NCBI GenBank assembly: GCA_019137255.1
Contig: WPDH01000036.1
Span: 1 to 28,658, forward strand
Source: Corinectria fuckeliana
Lineage: Eukaryota; Ascomycota; Sordariomycetes; Hypocreales; Nectriaceae
Direction of reading: 5' to 3'
Length of the DNA stretch: 28,658 bases
Of this stretch, positions 13,202 through 23,299 are shown piece after piece. The position numbers were made by a program, and so were the translations under genes. The number at the start of each line of letters is the position of its first letter. Position 1 is the stretch's first letter. The notes under the pieces were generated by a model. The model saw only the letters and a list, made by a program, of their open reading frames with translations, searched no databases and had not been told where the DNA came from.

Positions 13202-14935
13202 ACACAGGAAATACCTTATAACACTAAATAAGAAGAATAAGTACTATTTTAAGTCCTCCTATTAAGTAATATATTTCTATCTAAAAACTAAGAGCTTTAC
13301 TAGCTATTTAAAAACTAGCTTACCTAATATCCTCTCTGCCTCTAGTACAAAAAGTATCACTAAGCTATATAGCTATATAGTAATAAACACAACCTTAGAG
13401 CGGCTAAAAGCTCTAACTAATACTATATTTAGATTAAGACCTTCTTATAACACTATAGATATTTCCGCCAGCTTATATAAGCTAAAAGCTATAACTCTAA
13501 CACTAGGTTTATAAACTAACAGAACTAGATATACTATTATAACAACCTAAACCACAATTAGTATAAAACCCTAAATAAAACTATAAGTAAAGTTATAAGT
13601 AAAGTAGTAAGTAAGACAGCTAGTAAACTAAGCATACCACTATAAGAAATACTATAATAGATATAAGAATAGAACAGATAGTACTAAGGTGGTAGCCCTC
13701 TCTTAGCAGGAAATACTCACACTCTTACTATAAGCTTTAATAATATAACTAGGCTAATATAAACTAACATCTATAAGCTAACCACATCTATTATTAGAAA
13801 AATCAAGGTCTTTATAATTCTTGCTAAAATACTTAAGCAAATTACTAAGATAACCTTCTAGTAGTTACCCACTCTAATTAATAAAGCCTAGAAAGCTCTT
13901 AATAAGATTAGAGGATTAGTAGATAGCTATACTTATATTAACCTAGCACGCTAGCTTTAGCCTGATATATAACAGGAAATTAATACTCCTATTAGCTTAT
14001 CACTTAAATACACCTACTTTACTAACCCTATCTTAGGCACTCTAACCCGCAAACTAAAGTATTAGCTCTTTATAATAGCCCTATTAGGGACTATAACCTC
14101 TTAAGGAAATTATAATAAAAATCTATTTATATTATAAAATATTATCACTCTTACTAAACAAAGTGCTACTAACACACTTTTAGCAGCTATTAATAATAAT
14201 ATAGCTATAACTCTGTGATAAGTAATAGTAAGTATATAACTTAAGATTACCACCCCGTGAAATAACATGCCTATTATCCTAAAAGCCACAGTCTAGCAAG
14301 AAGGAGAAACTATACTAGTATAGTATATCTAGGCAGCTAACTAAGCTATCTAGTTTCTTAATATTAACACAGCTGAATATTTTGCTAAATACTATTAGGT
14401 TTACTATAAAATAATATAGTTAAACTACTCTCTGTGACAGATAGTATAAATAGCAGGGATATCTTTAGAACTAGTAATTTACCTTAATAACATACTATAG
14501 GTAATTAGCTTCCTAGATGATAATATAACTAAGCTAGCTAAGCAAATAGCATAATAGGAGTTTTTTTCCCACTTAGAGACTACTACTAAAGTAATTAAGA
14601 TAGTACTATAGTTCTATAAGAAAGGCAAGTAGAACACAGCTAGAAGACCTATACTTATTACTCTTACTAGTACTAAGCAGAATATATAGGCTATTAGCCT
14701 TCTAATAGCACTTTATGCTACTAAGGCTAGGAAATACTAACTCTACTAACTTACCCCTGCTAACACTAAGAAGCATAATATGCCCCTAGTGGCTATAGAT
14801 TTAGAGAAGCTTATTAGAGAGAAATATAAGAGTATTACTAATAATATATATAAGAAGTTCTTAATAAACTAAACAGGCAAAAGAAGAATAACAGATAAAA
14901 GGCCTAGCAGGGTTAAGGTATTTCCCTAATATATA
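13202..14935 (+). pseudogene. Unidentified second ORF of element A
   Basis: A reading frame different from that of pol gives about 570 codons whose stops are mostly TAA/TAG, with a few TGA (14218, 14258, 14437) that fit former TGG. Between these the residue pattern is varied and protein-like. Examples are LETTTKVIKIVL near 14575, followed by a basic patch with FYKKGK (about 14612) and ARRPILITLTSTK (14642-14680), and a short run LVAIDLEKLIREKYKS at about 14790. Codons with CpA survive more often here than elsewhere. It lies where some retroelements carry an env-like or accessory ORF, but I see no clear signal peptide or membrane anchor and do not recognise the family. It could also be an acquired host fragment. 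Confidence 0.5.
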
Positions 14936-15080
14936 ATAGTAAATATAAGGTAAGCACCCTTAGATTAAGAAAATTATATATATAACTATTAATAAAACTC
15001 CCACTAGTGTGGGAAATAGCCTAGCCGCAATTAATATAGATACACTAAGGATAGTATGCTTTTCTTTTATTATAGGGATT
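14936..15080 (+). other. 3' untranslated end of element A
   Basis: A short stretch between the second ORF and the 3' LTR. The last bases before the LTR (TATAGGGATT) are where the polypurine tract should lie, although only a short GGGA purine core remains. Confidence 0.4.
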
Positions 15081-15461
15081 TATTACGGAATAAGCTAAAT
15101 AGAGAGCTATTACTATCTAGTAACAGCTTAGGCTATAACCCTAGAGAGGGCCACTAGAGAGTGGCTATAATAAGAAGAGAAATCTCCTACTAATTAGGCT
15201 AAGAATTATCCCAGGAAATCTCAGGATAGTCTTAGGGAAATCCTAAGACCTATCTAGAGATTTCCTAGGGAATACTTAGAGAGTGCCCTAGGACTTTCCC
15301 TTATATAAAAGGGAAGACTATTACTAGAATAGATAGAAGAATCATCTTATTATCTTACTATCTTACTCCTAAGCTTTAGGTATCTTAATCATATAAGTAG
15401 GGATTCTTCCCCCTAGTGGTATTTACTCTGTACATCCTCTAATATGGTTAATTTTATATTA
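15081..15461 (+). repeat. 3' LTR of element A (381 bp)
   Basis: It is the direct repeat of 6076-6456, of equal length, beginning TATTACGG and ending ATATTA. It is followed immediately by the TACCT duplication. Confidence 0.95.
15302..15310 (+). promoter_or_regulatory. TATA box in 3' LTR of A
   Basis: TATATAAAA at LTR offset 221 is the counterpart of 6297-6305. If active it would drive rightward transcription into the 3' part of element B's gag. Confidence 0.5.
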
Positions 15462-15466
15462 TACCT
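15462..15466 (+). repeat. Target-site duplication TACCT, right of A
   Basis: Identical to 6071-6075. It closes the insertion of element A. Confidence 0.92.
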
Positions 15467-15778
15467 CTAACTATTTAAAAACCTACCTCTAGCTAACTTA
15501 CTAGTAGATTACTTTATATATAGTAGAAAATTAACTAACTAACTAGAGGTGTAATATTATAATTATAATAAGACTAAGTATTTAGTAAGAGATTATTAAG
15601 CAGCTAAAAGAAACCTTAGTATTAATACTAACTAAATACTAAGCTTACTTTTAGTAAAAGTATAATTTATAAGTATATAAGTAAAAAAGTTAAACTTCTT
15701 AAAAAATAAGTAAGTATTAAAAATACTATTAAAACCCTAGTGCTAATACTAAAAATAATACTAATTAGGTATATTATT
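15467..15778 (+). pseudogene. gag of element B, C-terminal part with CCHC knuckle
   Basis: This continues the gag frame of 4950-6075 after removal of element A. At 15555-15596 the codons have the exact spacing of a retroviral zinc knuckle (C-x2-C-x4-H-x4-C), but every Cys and the His now read TAT (Tyr), as expected from TGT to TAT and CAT to TAT. The intervening residues N-K-T and L-V-R-D fit a knuckle of the CYNCNKTGH type. The knuckle is in a different frame from the following protease and RT, consistent with a -1 gag-pol frameshift, although an indel cannot be excluded. Confidence 0.75.
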
Positions 15779-18700
15779 TAAGAAAGAGTAATTACTTTAT
15801 AAGTATATACTAAAAAAGTAGTTTATATAAATATAAATACTTATACTTAAGTTAATCTTATTAGTATAAGACTAATTAGAAGGTTAAGCCTTAAGGCAAC
15901 TAAAAATTAAAAGGTACTAAGTCTATCTAGTTTTAATAGAGTAACTATACTTACTAAGCAGGTCTACTAGTTAATATTCTTTCTAATTAACTCTTAGAGA
16001 TACTTATAAAAGGTTAGATAACTATTTATAAAAGTATAATACTTTAAAGAGGCTAATAACCTACTTTTATTTTTAGATTTTATAAGAAAGAAAAAAATTC
16101 TTATTAATACTTATATATACTTATAAAGCTATAAGCTTATTACTCTTATAAATATTATAACCTTTATAAAAGAGTTAGTAAGAGAGGGAAAACCTACTTA
16201 TATTATATATATATATAGTATATTATTACTAGATAAGCAGCTAATAGCTGTTTTAGATAAAAAAGTAGATATAAGGTTAAAAACTCTACTACTAGAACTT
16301 AAAAAGTTTAAAAAAGTATTTAATAAATCTATAATAAAAAAGATTCTAATCTTAAAAGGTATAAAATATATAATTAAACTAAAAAAAGATAAAATACTAT
16401 CTTATAAACTTTTATACTCTTATAATAAGAAGTAGTAAAAAGTTTTTTATAAGTATATTACTAAGAATATTATAAGTAAGTATATTAGCCTCTTAGTTAG
16501 TAAGGCTAGGTTTTTAGTTCTATTTATACTAAAAAAAAATAAGACTTTATAGCTTTATATAGATTATTAAGGTCTAAATAAGATTACTATTAAAAACTAT
16601 TATTTACTACTTTTAATTAGAGACTTACTAGACTGTCTTATAAGTGTATAATAAATCTTAAAGATTAATCTATAAGATGTGTATTATTAGATTTAGATTA
16701 AGCTAGAGAATTACTAAAAGACTGTTTTTAAAACTTACTATAAGCACTTTAAGTATAATATTATACTATTTAAGCTAATAAATATACTTATAATATTTTA
16801 AGTGTATATTTACTAAGTGCTAGCTAGTATACTAAATATAGTTTATATTATATATCTAGATAATATTCTAATTTACTTAATAACCTAAGATTAATATATA
16901 AAAAATATATAAAAGGTATTAAAAAGATTATAAAGCTTTTAGCTATATATAAAGCTATTAAAGTGCACTTTTTACTAGTAAGAAGTTAAGTTTTTAAGCT
17001 ATATAGTAACCTAAAAAGATATTAAAATAAAGCTAAGTAAAGTTTATATAGTTAATAAGTAGCTAATCTTACTAAGCTTTAAAAATATATAAGTATTCTT
17101 AAGGTTTTATAATTTTTACTAAAAGTTTATTTATAAATACTTAAAGATTATAAGACCTCTTATAATAATACTAAAAGGCAGTTAAAATAAGTATAAAACT
17201 AAAAAGTTTACTTAAATAAATAAAAAGAAAGTAGTATTTTAAAAGCTAAAAAAAGTATTCTACTTAGTAATTATTCTCTAATACTAAAACCTAAAATATA
17301 AGTTAAGAGTTAAAATAAATATATTTAGTATAGCTATATTAAGTATTCTTTTTTAACTATTTAAGAATTAATAGCACCTAGTAATATACTAGTCTAAAAA
17401 ACTCTTAAAGAAGGAGTAATACTAAGCTACTAGCTAGTAAGAGCTATTAGCTATTATTAAGAGCTTAAAATACTAAAATTACTACCTTTTAGAGCTTAAA
17501 AATAAGTTTATACTATTAATAGACTATATAGCCTTTATAAGTGTTATAAAAGTATTAGTAAGAGACTTTTAAGAAAGGCTTACTAAATAAGTATATAAAT
17601 TAGTACTTTTTAACTTTAATATTAAGTACTAGCTAAGTAAGATAAACCTAGTAGATAGCTTATTATAAAGGCTAGATTATATAGTAAGAGAGATCTTATA
17701 TATAAATATACTTTTAACTTTAGTAGTAAAACTTAAGTTAGTAGAAAAGTTACTAAAAGACTTTTACTAAGTAATTATATAAGTTCTTAAGAGTATAAAA
17801 AATAAAATAGTTAATATATTTATTTAAGCTATATAAGCTAGTCTTAAAGATAAGCTTATTACTATTCTAGCTATTACTATTTAAGCTAAATAAGCTAAAA
17901 GTAAACTACTTAAAGACTTAGTAACTAAATAGTAACTACTAGCTAAGCTAAGTTTATAAGAGATACTTTTAGTAATTATAATAGTTATTTTAGACTAATA
18001 TATTCTCTGCTTAGTTATAAAAAGGCTTATAAAGAGAGAGATAGCCTTTTTTAATTAGCTCTTAAGTAAACTAAAAGAGTTAGTATAAGAATTATAAGAG
18101 AGAGATTAATTTTACTAATAGTAGTTAGTAAAGGTTTATAATATTATAAGAGAAGCTTACTATTATAATAAGTAAGAAATACTATTTTTTAAAAAAAGAC
18201 TAGTTATCTTAGAAGAATATATAATAAGAAGAGAAATTTTTTACTAATATTATAATAACTCTTACTTAAGATATATAAGAGTAGTAAAAACCTTAAACCT
18301 TATTATATATAAATTCTATTAAAACTAAATCTTAAATAATATAAAAGACTACACTCTAAAATATTAATATTACTAAGATGCTTATATACTAAGATATAAG
18401 CCTTATAAAAAGCTATAATCTCTACTAATATTTACCTACTCTTTTTAAGAAATTAGTATTAATTTTATTATAAGACTATTAAAAAGCACCTAAGCTAATA
18501 GTAAGAAATATAATACTATACTAGTAATTATATATTATATAATAAAATATATACTTTTTATCTTTATAAAAAAAACACTTAATATAGTAGAAATAGTATA
18601 GCTCTTATATAAATATATTAAGTATAAATATAGTTTACCTAAAGGGATTATTAGTAATAAAAATAAGCTATTTATAAGTAAGTTTTAAAAAGACTTAATA

Positions 18701-19499
18701 AAAGAATAAGTAACCTGTTAGTAGCTATTTATTATATACTATTTATAAATAAATAGATAAATAGAAAAAACTAACTAAGCTATTAGAAAATATCTTTAAG
18801 TGTATACTAATAACACTTTATACTAATAGGCAGCCTAGCTCTTAAAAGTAGCTTTTACTTATAATAATAGTACTTACTATACTATTAGGGTTTCTCTTAT
18901 ATAAGCTCTTTATAGATATTACCTAAAAGTTATAAAATATACTTTAAAACATCTTAAGTTAAATATATAAGAAGTATAAGAGTATATTAAGATACTTTAC
19001 TAAGTATATACTAAAATAAAAAGATAATAGTAAAAAGCTATAAAAAGATAAGCTAAATATTATAATAAGTAATATAACTTATAAGAATATAAGGTTAAGT
19101 AAACTATTAGGCTATTAATAAGAAACTTCTAATTTAAATATAAGAAGCTAGTACTAAAATTTATTAAGATAGTAATAGTAGAAAGAATTAGCAAATAAGC
19201 ATACTAAGTATACCTTTTAGAATAATACTAGTAAATATATAATATTTTTCTAGTTAAACTCTTAGAACTATAGTTTAAAAAGTACTAACTAGGTGTAAAA
19301 AAACTACTAAAACTACTTAAACTAAAAGAAAAGAATAATAAGTAAAAGGTTAAGAAAGTAGTTAACTATAAGAAAGATATAAGATAAATATTCTACTAAG
19401 TTAAATAAGTAAGATAGCTAGTAGAATATAACACTTAAGAGCTAATAGCTTACTTAAAAAATATAATAAAGTTAGTATAATAGTATTATAAGTAGAGAA
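15779..19499 (+). pseudogene. Gypsy pol of element B, RIP-inactivated
   Basis: A probable protease site lies at about 15836-15890 (VNLIS at 15851, downstream of the altered Asp-Thr-Gly). RT spans about 16375-17050. The catalytic box reads YLDN at 16853-16864, so the second Asp is lost. RNase H runs about 17100-17650, with an Asp-to-Asn change near 17318. The integrase core has Asn at Asp1 (18461-18463) and at Asp2 (18656-18658), and an intact Glu (18764-18766), with a 35-residue gap. A chromodomain lies at about 19345-19485 (VVNYKKD near 19358). All are in one frame. It closely parallels D (same 65-codon Asp1-Asp2 gap). Stops are abundant, so it is non-functional. Confidence 0.88.
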
Positions 19500-21240
19500 A
19501 GTAAATATATAAAAAATAAGATAATAAATAGATAAACTATAATACTAAAAGTATAATAAGAATATAAATTACTAGTAATACTTAAGTAGCTAAATACTAC
19601 TAGAAGAATAAACTATTAGGTGCTATTAAGGTTATTACTAATTAAAAAACTAATAGTTACTAACTTAACACTTAAAGCTAAAAAGGTTTTATAAAAAATA
19701 TAAACTATAATAAAAATTACTTTTAAGACTTTTTCGCTAAGGTATTATAAAAAGTAAAAAGTAAGAATATAATATTAGAAATACTTAACTTACTAGACTT
19801 TAAAGAATAAGTCTTTAAAGGTATATACTTAGCCTACTTAAGAGGGTAAGTAAAAAGTAAGAGTAACTTACTATTAGAATTAATAACTTAGGTAGGTATC
19901 TTAGGGATCTTAGTCTTATAAGTATACTTATAAGTAGTAAAAGCTAAGATAGAAAAGAGGTTAATAATATCTAAGTGACTAGTAGAATAATAAGAAGTTA
20001 TTAAAGCTTAAGTAATAAAAAAAGAGATAGCTAATAGGTCTAACCCTAAAGAAGGGGCTTAAATGCTAAAGTCTAGCTTAAAAGCTAGATTATTAAAAAG
20101 CTAAAAGCTCTCTAAGTTATTTAAGATTTAAACACTATTAAGAGACTAAATAATAAGAGATAAGAGAGCTAAGAGAGAGGTAATATAAGTATAAGTAATA
20201 GGTAAAGTAATAGTAAGCTTAGTAAGAGTCTTAAAATTAGAGATAGAAATAAAAGTAAGATATAAGTAAGTAATAAGTAAGATAGTAATAAATAAAATAA
20301 AAGACTTAATATTAAAACTACTAAACTTAGACCTAATATTATAAGAAGGGCTACTAATAGCCTTATAGTAAAAAGGTTCTTAGTTTAAAAAGCTAACTTA
20401 GTATATTAAGGCTTAAACACTATAGTTATAAGCCTTAATAATAGTAGAGATAGTAGTATACTTAATAGATATAAAAAAAGCCTAAAGTGTTTTTTTTTTT
20501 AATATTAGTAATAAAAGTGATAAATATATAAAGTAGTTAAAAAACTACTATATAAATAGTAAGAGTAGTATTATTATTATAAAAATAAAAAAGCTAAGTA
20601 GTCTTAATATAATAATCTAATTTAGTTAGAGAAATATCTTTTAAGAGGCTAGTATCTTAGTAAAACTTTAAGGTATTAATAGTAATTTAAGTCTTAATTA
20701 ACTAGAATAAGAAACTAAGCACTTTCTTAGTTAACTAGCTAGACTTTTTAGTACTAGTGCTAATAATACTAGATAAGCTATTAGTAAGAGTTTAAAAAGT
20801 AAATATAGTCTTATTAGTAGTATACTAAATATACTAGTATAATATACTAAATAAAAGCTTATAAAAAGTTACTTAGTAACTAAAAGAACACTTCTTAGAG
20901 TTATTATAAAAGTAATATATAGTTAACTTATTCTAAAAGACTATTATAATACTATAAAGCTCTAAAGAAATCTTAAAAAATATTAATAATATATAAAAAG
21001 TAGTAAAAACTTAATAAACTTATAGTAGTATACTTCTACTTAGATTACTTATAATAAATATAATAAGCTTTAAAAGAACTATAAATATATAGTAAACTAA
21101 ACTAGTTAGCTTTTTATATTAAATAAAAAAAGTAAAAAATATCTCTAATAAATATCTAGTTAAAAAAAGTATTTTTATTAAACTAATAGAAAATATCTCT
21201 TATATAAATAAAAGATATTTAGGTGATAAATTAATAATAG
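19500..21240 (+). pseudogene. Unidentified post-chromodomain coding-like region of B
   Basis: The pol frame stays protein-like for another 580 codons or so after the chromodomain. Stops are nearly all TAA/TAG, plus one TGA at 19977 that fits TGG. Segments include a Lys/Arg/Ser-rich stretch at about 20050-20180, possibly a disordered linker or nuclear-targeting region, and an Asn/Ser/Lys-rich part at about 20490-21100. A 13-T run lies at 20490-20502. It may be a long C-terminal extension of pol or a second ORF in the same frame. Fragment C preserves a second copy on the minus strand. No domain was recognised. Confidence 0.42.
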
Positions 21241-21642
21241 TAAGATAAGTAGACTAATAATAATACTTTAATAGTTTAAGTATTATAAGTAATAAAAGAA
21301 AGTAGTAAGATAAAGTAACTTATAAAGGTTTAAAAAGAGAGAACTAAATAATAAAAAATATTATAAAAAAGTTAGTATAAGTAAGAGAAAGAAAAAGAAA
21401 ATAAATAAGTATACTAGTATAATTTATAGCTTAATAGCTATTAATAGACTGCTAACTAATAAGCCTACTATTAATATAAAGCCTTATAGTTAACAGCTGT
21501 ATAATAGTTATAAAATAAGTGCTAACTAACTATTATATTACTATAATAACTAAGGTCTTAAATAATAATAGTATAGTAATAATAAAATAATATTAATTAT
21601 AATAACTAAAAATAGACTTATATATTTAAAGACTAAATAGCT
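21241..21642 (+). other. 3' untranslated region of element B
   Basis: A-rich sequence between the last coding-like stretch and the polypurine tract, mirrored in fragment C at about 24950-25370. No gene or signal was recognised. Confidence 0.5.
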
Positions 21643-21657
21643 AAAAAAAAGAGTAAT
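21643..21657 (+). promoter_or_regulatory. Polypurine tract of B
   Basis: An A-rich run followed by GAGTAAT abuts the 3' LTR. The same ending, purines then GAGTAAT, precedes the 3' LTR of D (22537) and, inverted, of C (24934). It is the expected plus-strand primer site. Confidence 0.7.
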
Positions 21658-21869
21658 TATAAGAAGATAAGCTTATAGCCTAAAAGACTAGCCTTAAGAG
21701 AAACTAATACTAGGCTAAGTAAGATATACTAAGAGTATAAGAGCTACTAAGTAGGATTACTTAGTAATCTTAGTAAGTAGTTTATAACTACTTGCTAAGT
21801 TAAAGTCTTATAATATATAAATACCTACCTTAGAGCTTTCTATTTTACCTTAATTAGCTAACTCTTATA
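21658..21869 (+). repeat. 3' LTR of element B (212 bp)
   Basis: Direct repeat of 4735-4946, of equal length, with TATAAGA...TCTTATA ends. It is followed by the CTATT duplication. Confidence 0.93.
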
Positions 21870-21874
21870 CTATT
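21870..21874 (+). repeat. Target-site duplication CTATT, right of B
   Basis: Identical to 4730-4734. Element D resumes directly after it. Confidence 0.9.
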
Positions 21875-22519
21875 ATTATAAAATTAGTATAAGTACTTAT
21901 AGCTTACTAAGCACTTATAATATATACCTAGCTATATTACTTATTTAAGACTTTATAAATAATATAATAAGAAATAAGAAAACTATAAGTATAAGAATAT
22001 AAAAAAGAATAGTATTTCTATTAAATATAATAAGAGTAAAGAATACTACTAGAAGGTATTCTAAAAAACTTCTTATTTAAGAAAGAGAAATTAACTTTAG
22101 CTTAAATATAAAACTTTTTTAATATTATAATTATAACTCTAAGAATTAATATTAGTATATAAGAGCTAAACACTTAGTAAGTAAGTAAAGATAATATTAA
22201 GAGAGTGAGAACTAATTAAAAGGAAAAATATAAAGTTAAGAGAAAAAACTAATATATTAACTATAAATAAAAGAGTTCTAAAAAAGGTTATAAAAAAGAG
22301 AGAATCTTAAACTTAAGGTAAATAAAAACCTAAAGTAAATATTTAAAGTATAAAATAAGTAAGCTCTTATATAACAGCCTAATAACTACTTATATAACAC
22401 TTAGATTATAATAAACCTAATAATAAGTCTTATTATTTTTATATAGTTAGTAAACTACTATATATATAAGAAAATAATAAACTTTTTATTATAAAAAATA
22501 ACACCTTAAAATAAGACTT

Positions 22520-22537
22520 AAAAAGAGAGAGAGTAAT
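22520..22537 (+). promoter_or_regulatory. Polypurine tract of D
   Basis: AAAAAGAGAGAGAGTAAT abuts the LTR start. It shows that the following LTR is a 3' LTR of a plus-strand element lying to its left. Confidence 0.7.
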
Positions 22538-22741
22538 TATAATAGTTAGTACTAATACTATTAACACTTAATATAAGCTTTTAAGACTTAACCTTAAGGC
22601 TTACTTAAATAGTAAGCTAATAGCCTCTTTAAGAATACTAAATAAGTACTTATTAAATACTTATTAAGTAAAAGCTTTATAATATACTAATACTTACCTT
22701 TATAATCTTTATATTACACTCTAGTAAGATTAACTCTTATA
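22538..22741 (+). repeat. 3' LTR of element D (204 bp)
   Basis: It begins TATAATAG and ends CTCTTATA, and is related to the B LTR at its 3' end. It matches 27767-27971 along its whole length, apart from transitions and about one indel. The bases that follow, TTACT (22742-22746), would be the right target duplication. Its partner is outside the window. Confidence 0.88.
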
Positions 22742-23299
22742 TTACTATTTATAATTTTAGTATCTTATACTACTTTTTTAACTATATAAACTAGTTCTCT
22801 AAAAAAAGCTTTAATTAAAAGGTTAAAAAAACTACTTATATAAGAGATAGTAAGATATTTATAAAAGACTAAAATATAGTTAACTTAAGAGTTTAATACT
22901 TTAGGTTTTCTAAGAGTAGGCTTATTAGACTTAAGTATACTTATTATATACTAAAGATATATCTTAATATAATCTTAAGCTTTTAGATATATAATAATAG
23001 TATTATTTAAGATTAGAAAGTAAAAGTCTTTTAGATAAAAGAATTATTTAAGATAGTAGTCTTTATATAGCTTTATATAAGCTAGTAAGTTATTTTAATA
23101 AGAGTATTTATTTAGAGCTTTTTAGTTATAATAGCCTTAAAGCTTAGAATAGTCTTTAAAGAGAATACTAAGCTTTAGTATTAATAATATAATTATATAA
23201 AGTAAAAAGCTTTTAATTAGCTAGCCTTATTAAGTTTAAAAGTAAAAGTTAAAAAACCTTTTTTTAAGAAATATTAGGTTTATACTATAATAAAAGTAA
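22742..23299 (+). other. Copia gag-pre-integrase side, unresolved
   Basis: Heavily decayed sequence between the D LTR and the integrase of E. By position it should hold part of gag, protease or the gag-pre-integrase zinc region. I could not place any motif with confidence. Confidence 0.4.

Larger units (their letters stand above)
6076..15461 (+). mobile_element. Element A, complete Gypsy element nested in B
   Basis: This is a 9386-bp element with two 381-bp LTRs and TACCT duplications. Internal order is a long leader, gag-like region, protease, RT, RNase H, integrase and chromodomain in one frame, then a second coding-like region in another frame. The family differs from B and D: the RT box is F-I-D-D type and the integrase Asp1-Asp2 gap is 73 codons instead of 65. 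It is the innermost layer of the nest, therefore the youngest insertion on this side, and it retains the most CpA/TpG. Numerous stops in all genes make it non-autonomous. Confidence 0.95.
4735..21869 (+). mobile_element. Element B, complete Gypsy element carrying nested A
   Basis: Element B is bounded by two 212-bp LTRs in direct orientation and by CTATT target duplications. Removing element A and one copy of its duplication leaves 7744 bp: LTR, gag with zinc knuckle, protease, RT, RNase H, integrase, chromodomain, a further 2-kb coding-like region, polypurine tract, LTR. The gag frame reads straight across the A insertion when one TACCT is removed. All ORFs are destroyed by RIP. The minus-strand fragment C at 24722-27766 is a second copy of this family. 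Confidence 0.92.
18830..21869 (+). repeat. Left arm of 3-kb inverted repeat
   Basis: This 3' part of element B, from within the integrase to the end of its 3' LTR, is repeated in inverted orientation at 24722-27766 (fragment C). The arms are separated by about 2.85 kb. They differ mainly by transitions, with a length difference of about 5 bp. Confidence 0.88.
21875..22741 (+). mobile_element. Element D, right part with 3' LTR
   Basis: This is the remainder of element D after the insertion of B: about 0.65 kb of 3' internal sequence with Lys-rich coding-like patches (about 22200-22330), a polypurine tract and the 3' LTR. Assignment to D rests on B's target duplication on both sides and on the presence of a polypurine tract just before the LTR. 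Confidence 0.8.

Noticed and set aside
20490..20502. Poly-T run as an RNA polymerase III terminator
   Set aside because: No tRNA-like or other pol III gene lies upstream, and homopolymers are expected in such AT-rich decayed coding DNA.
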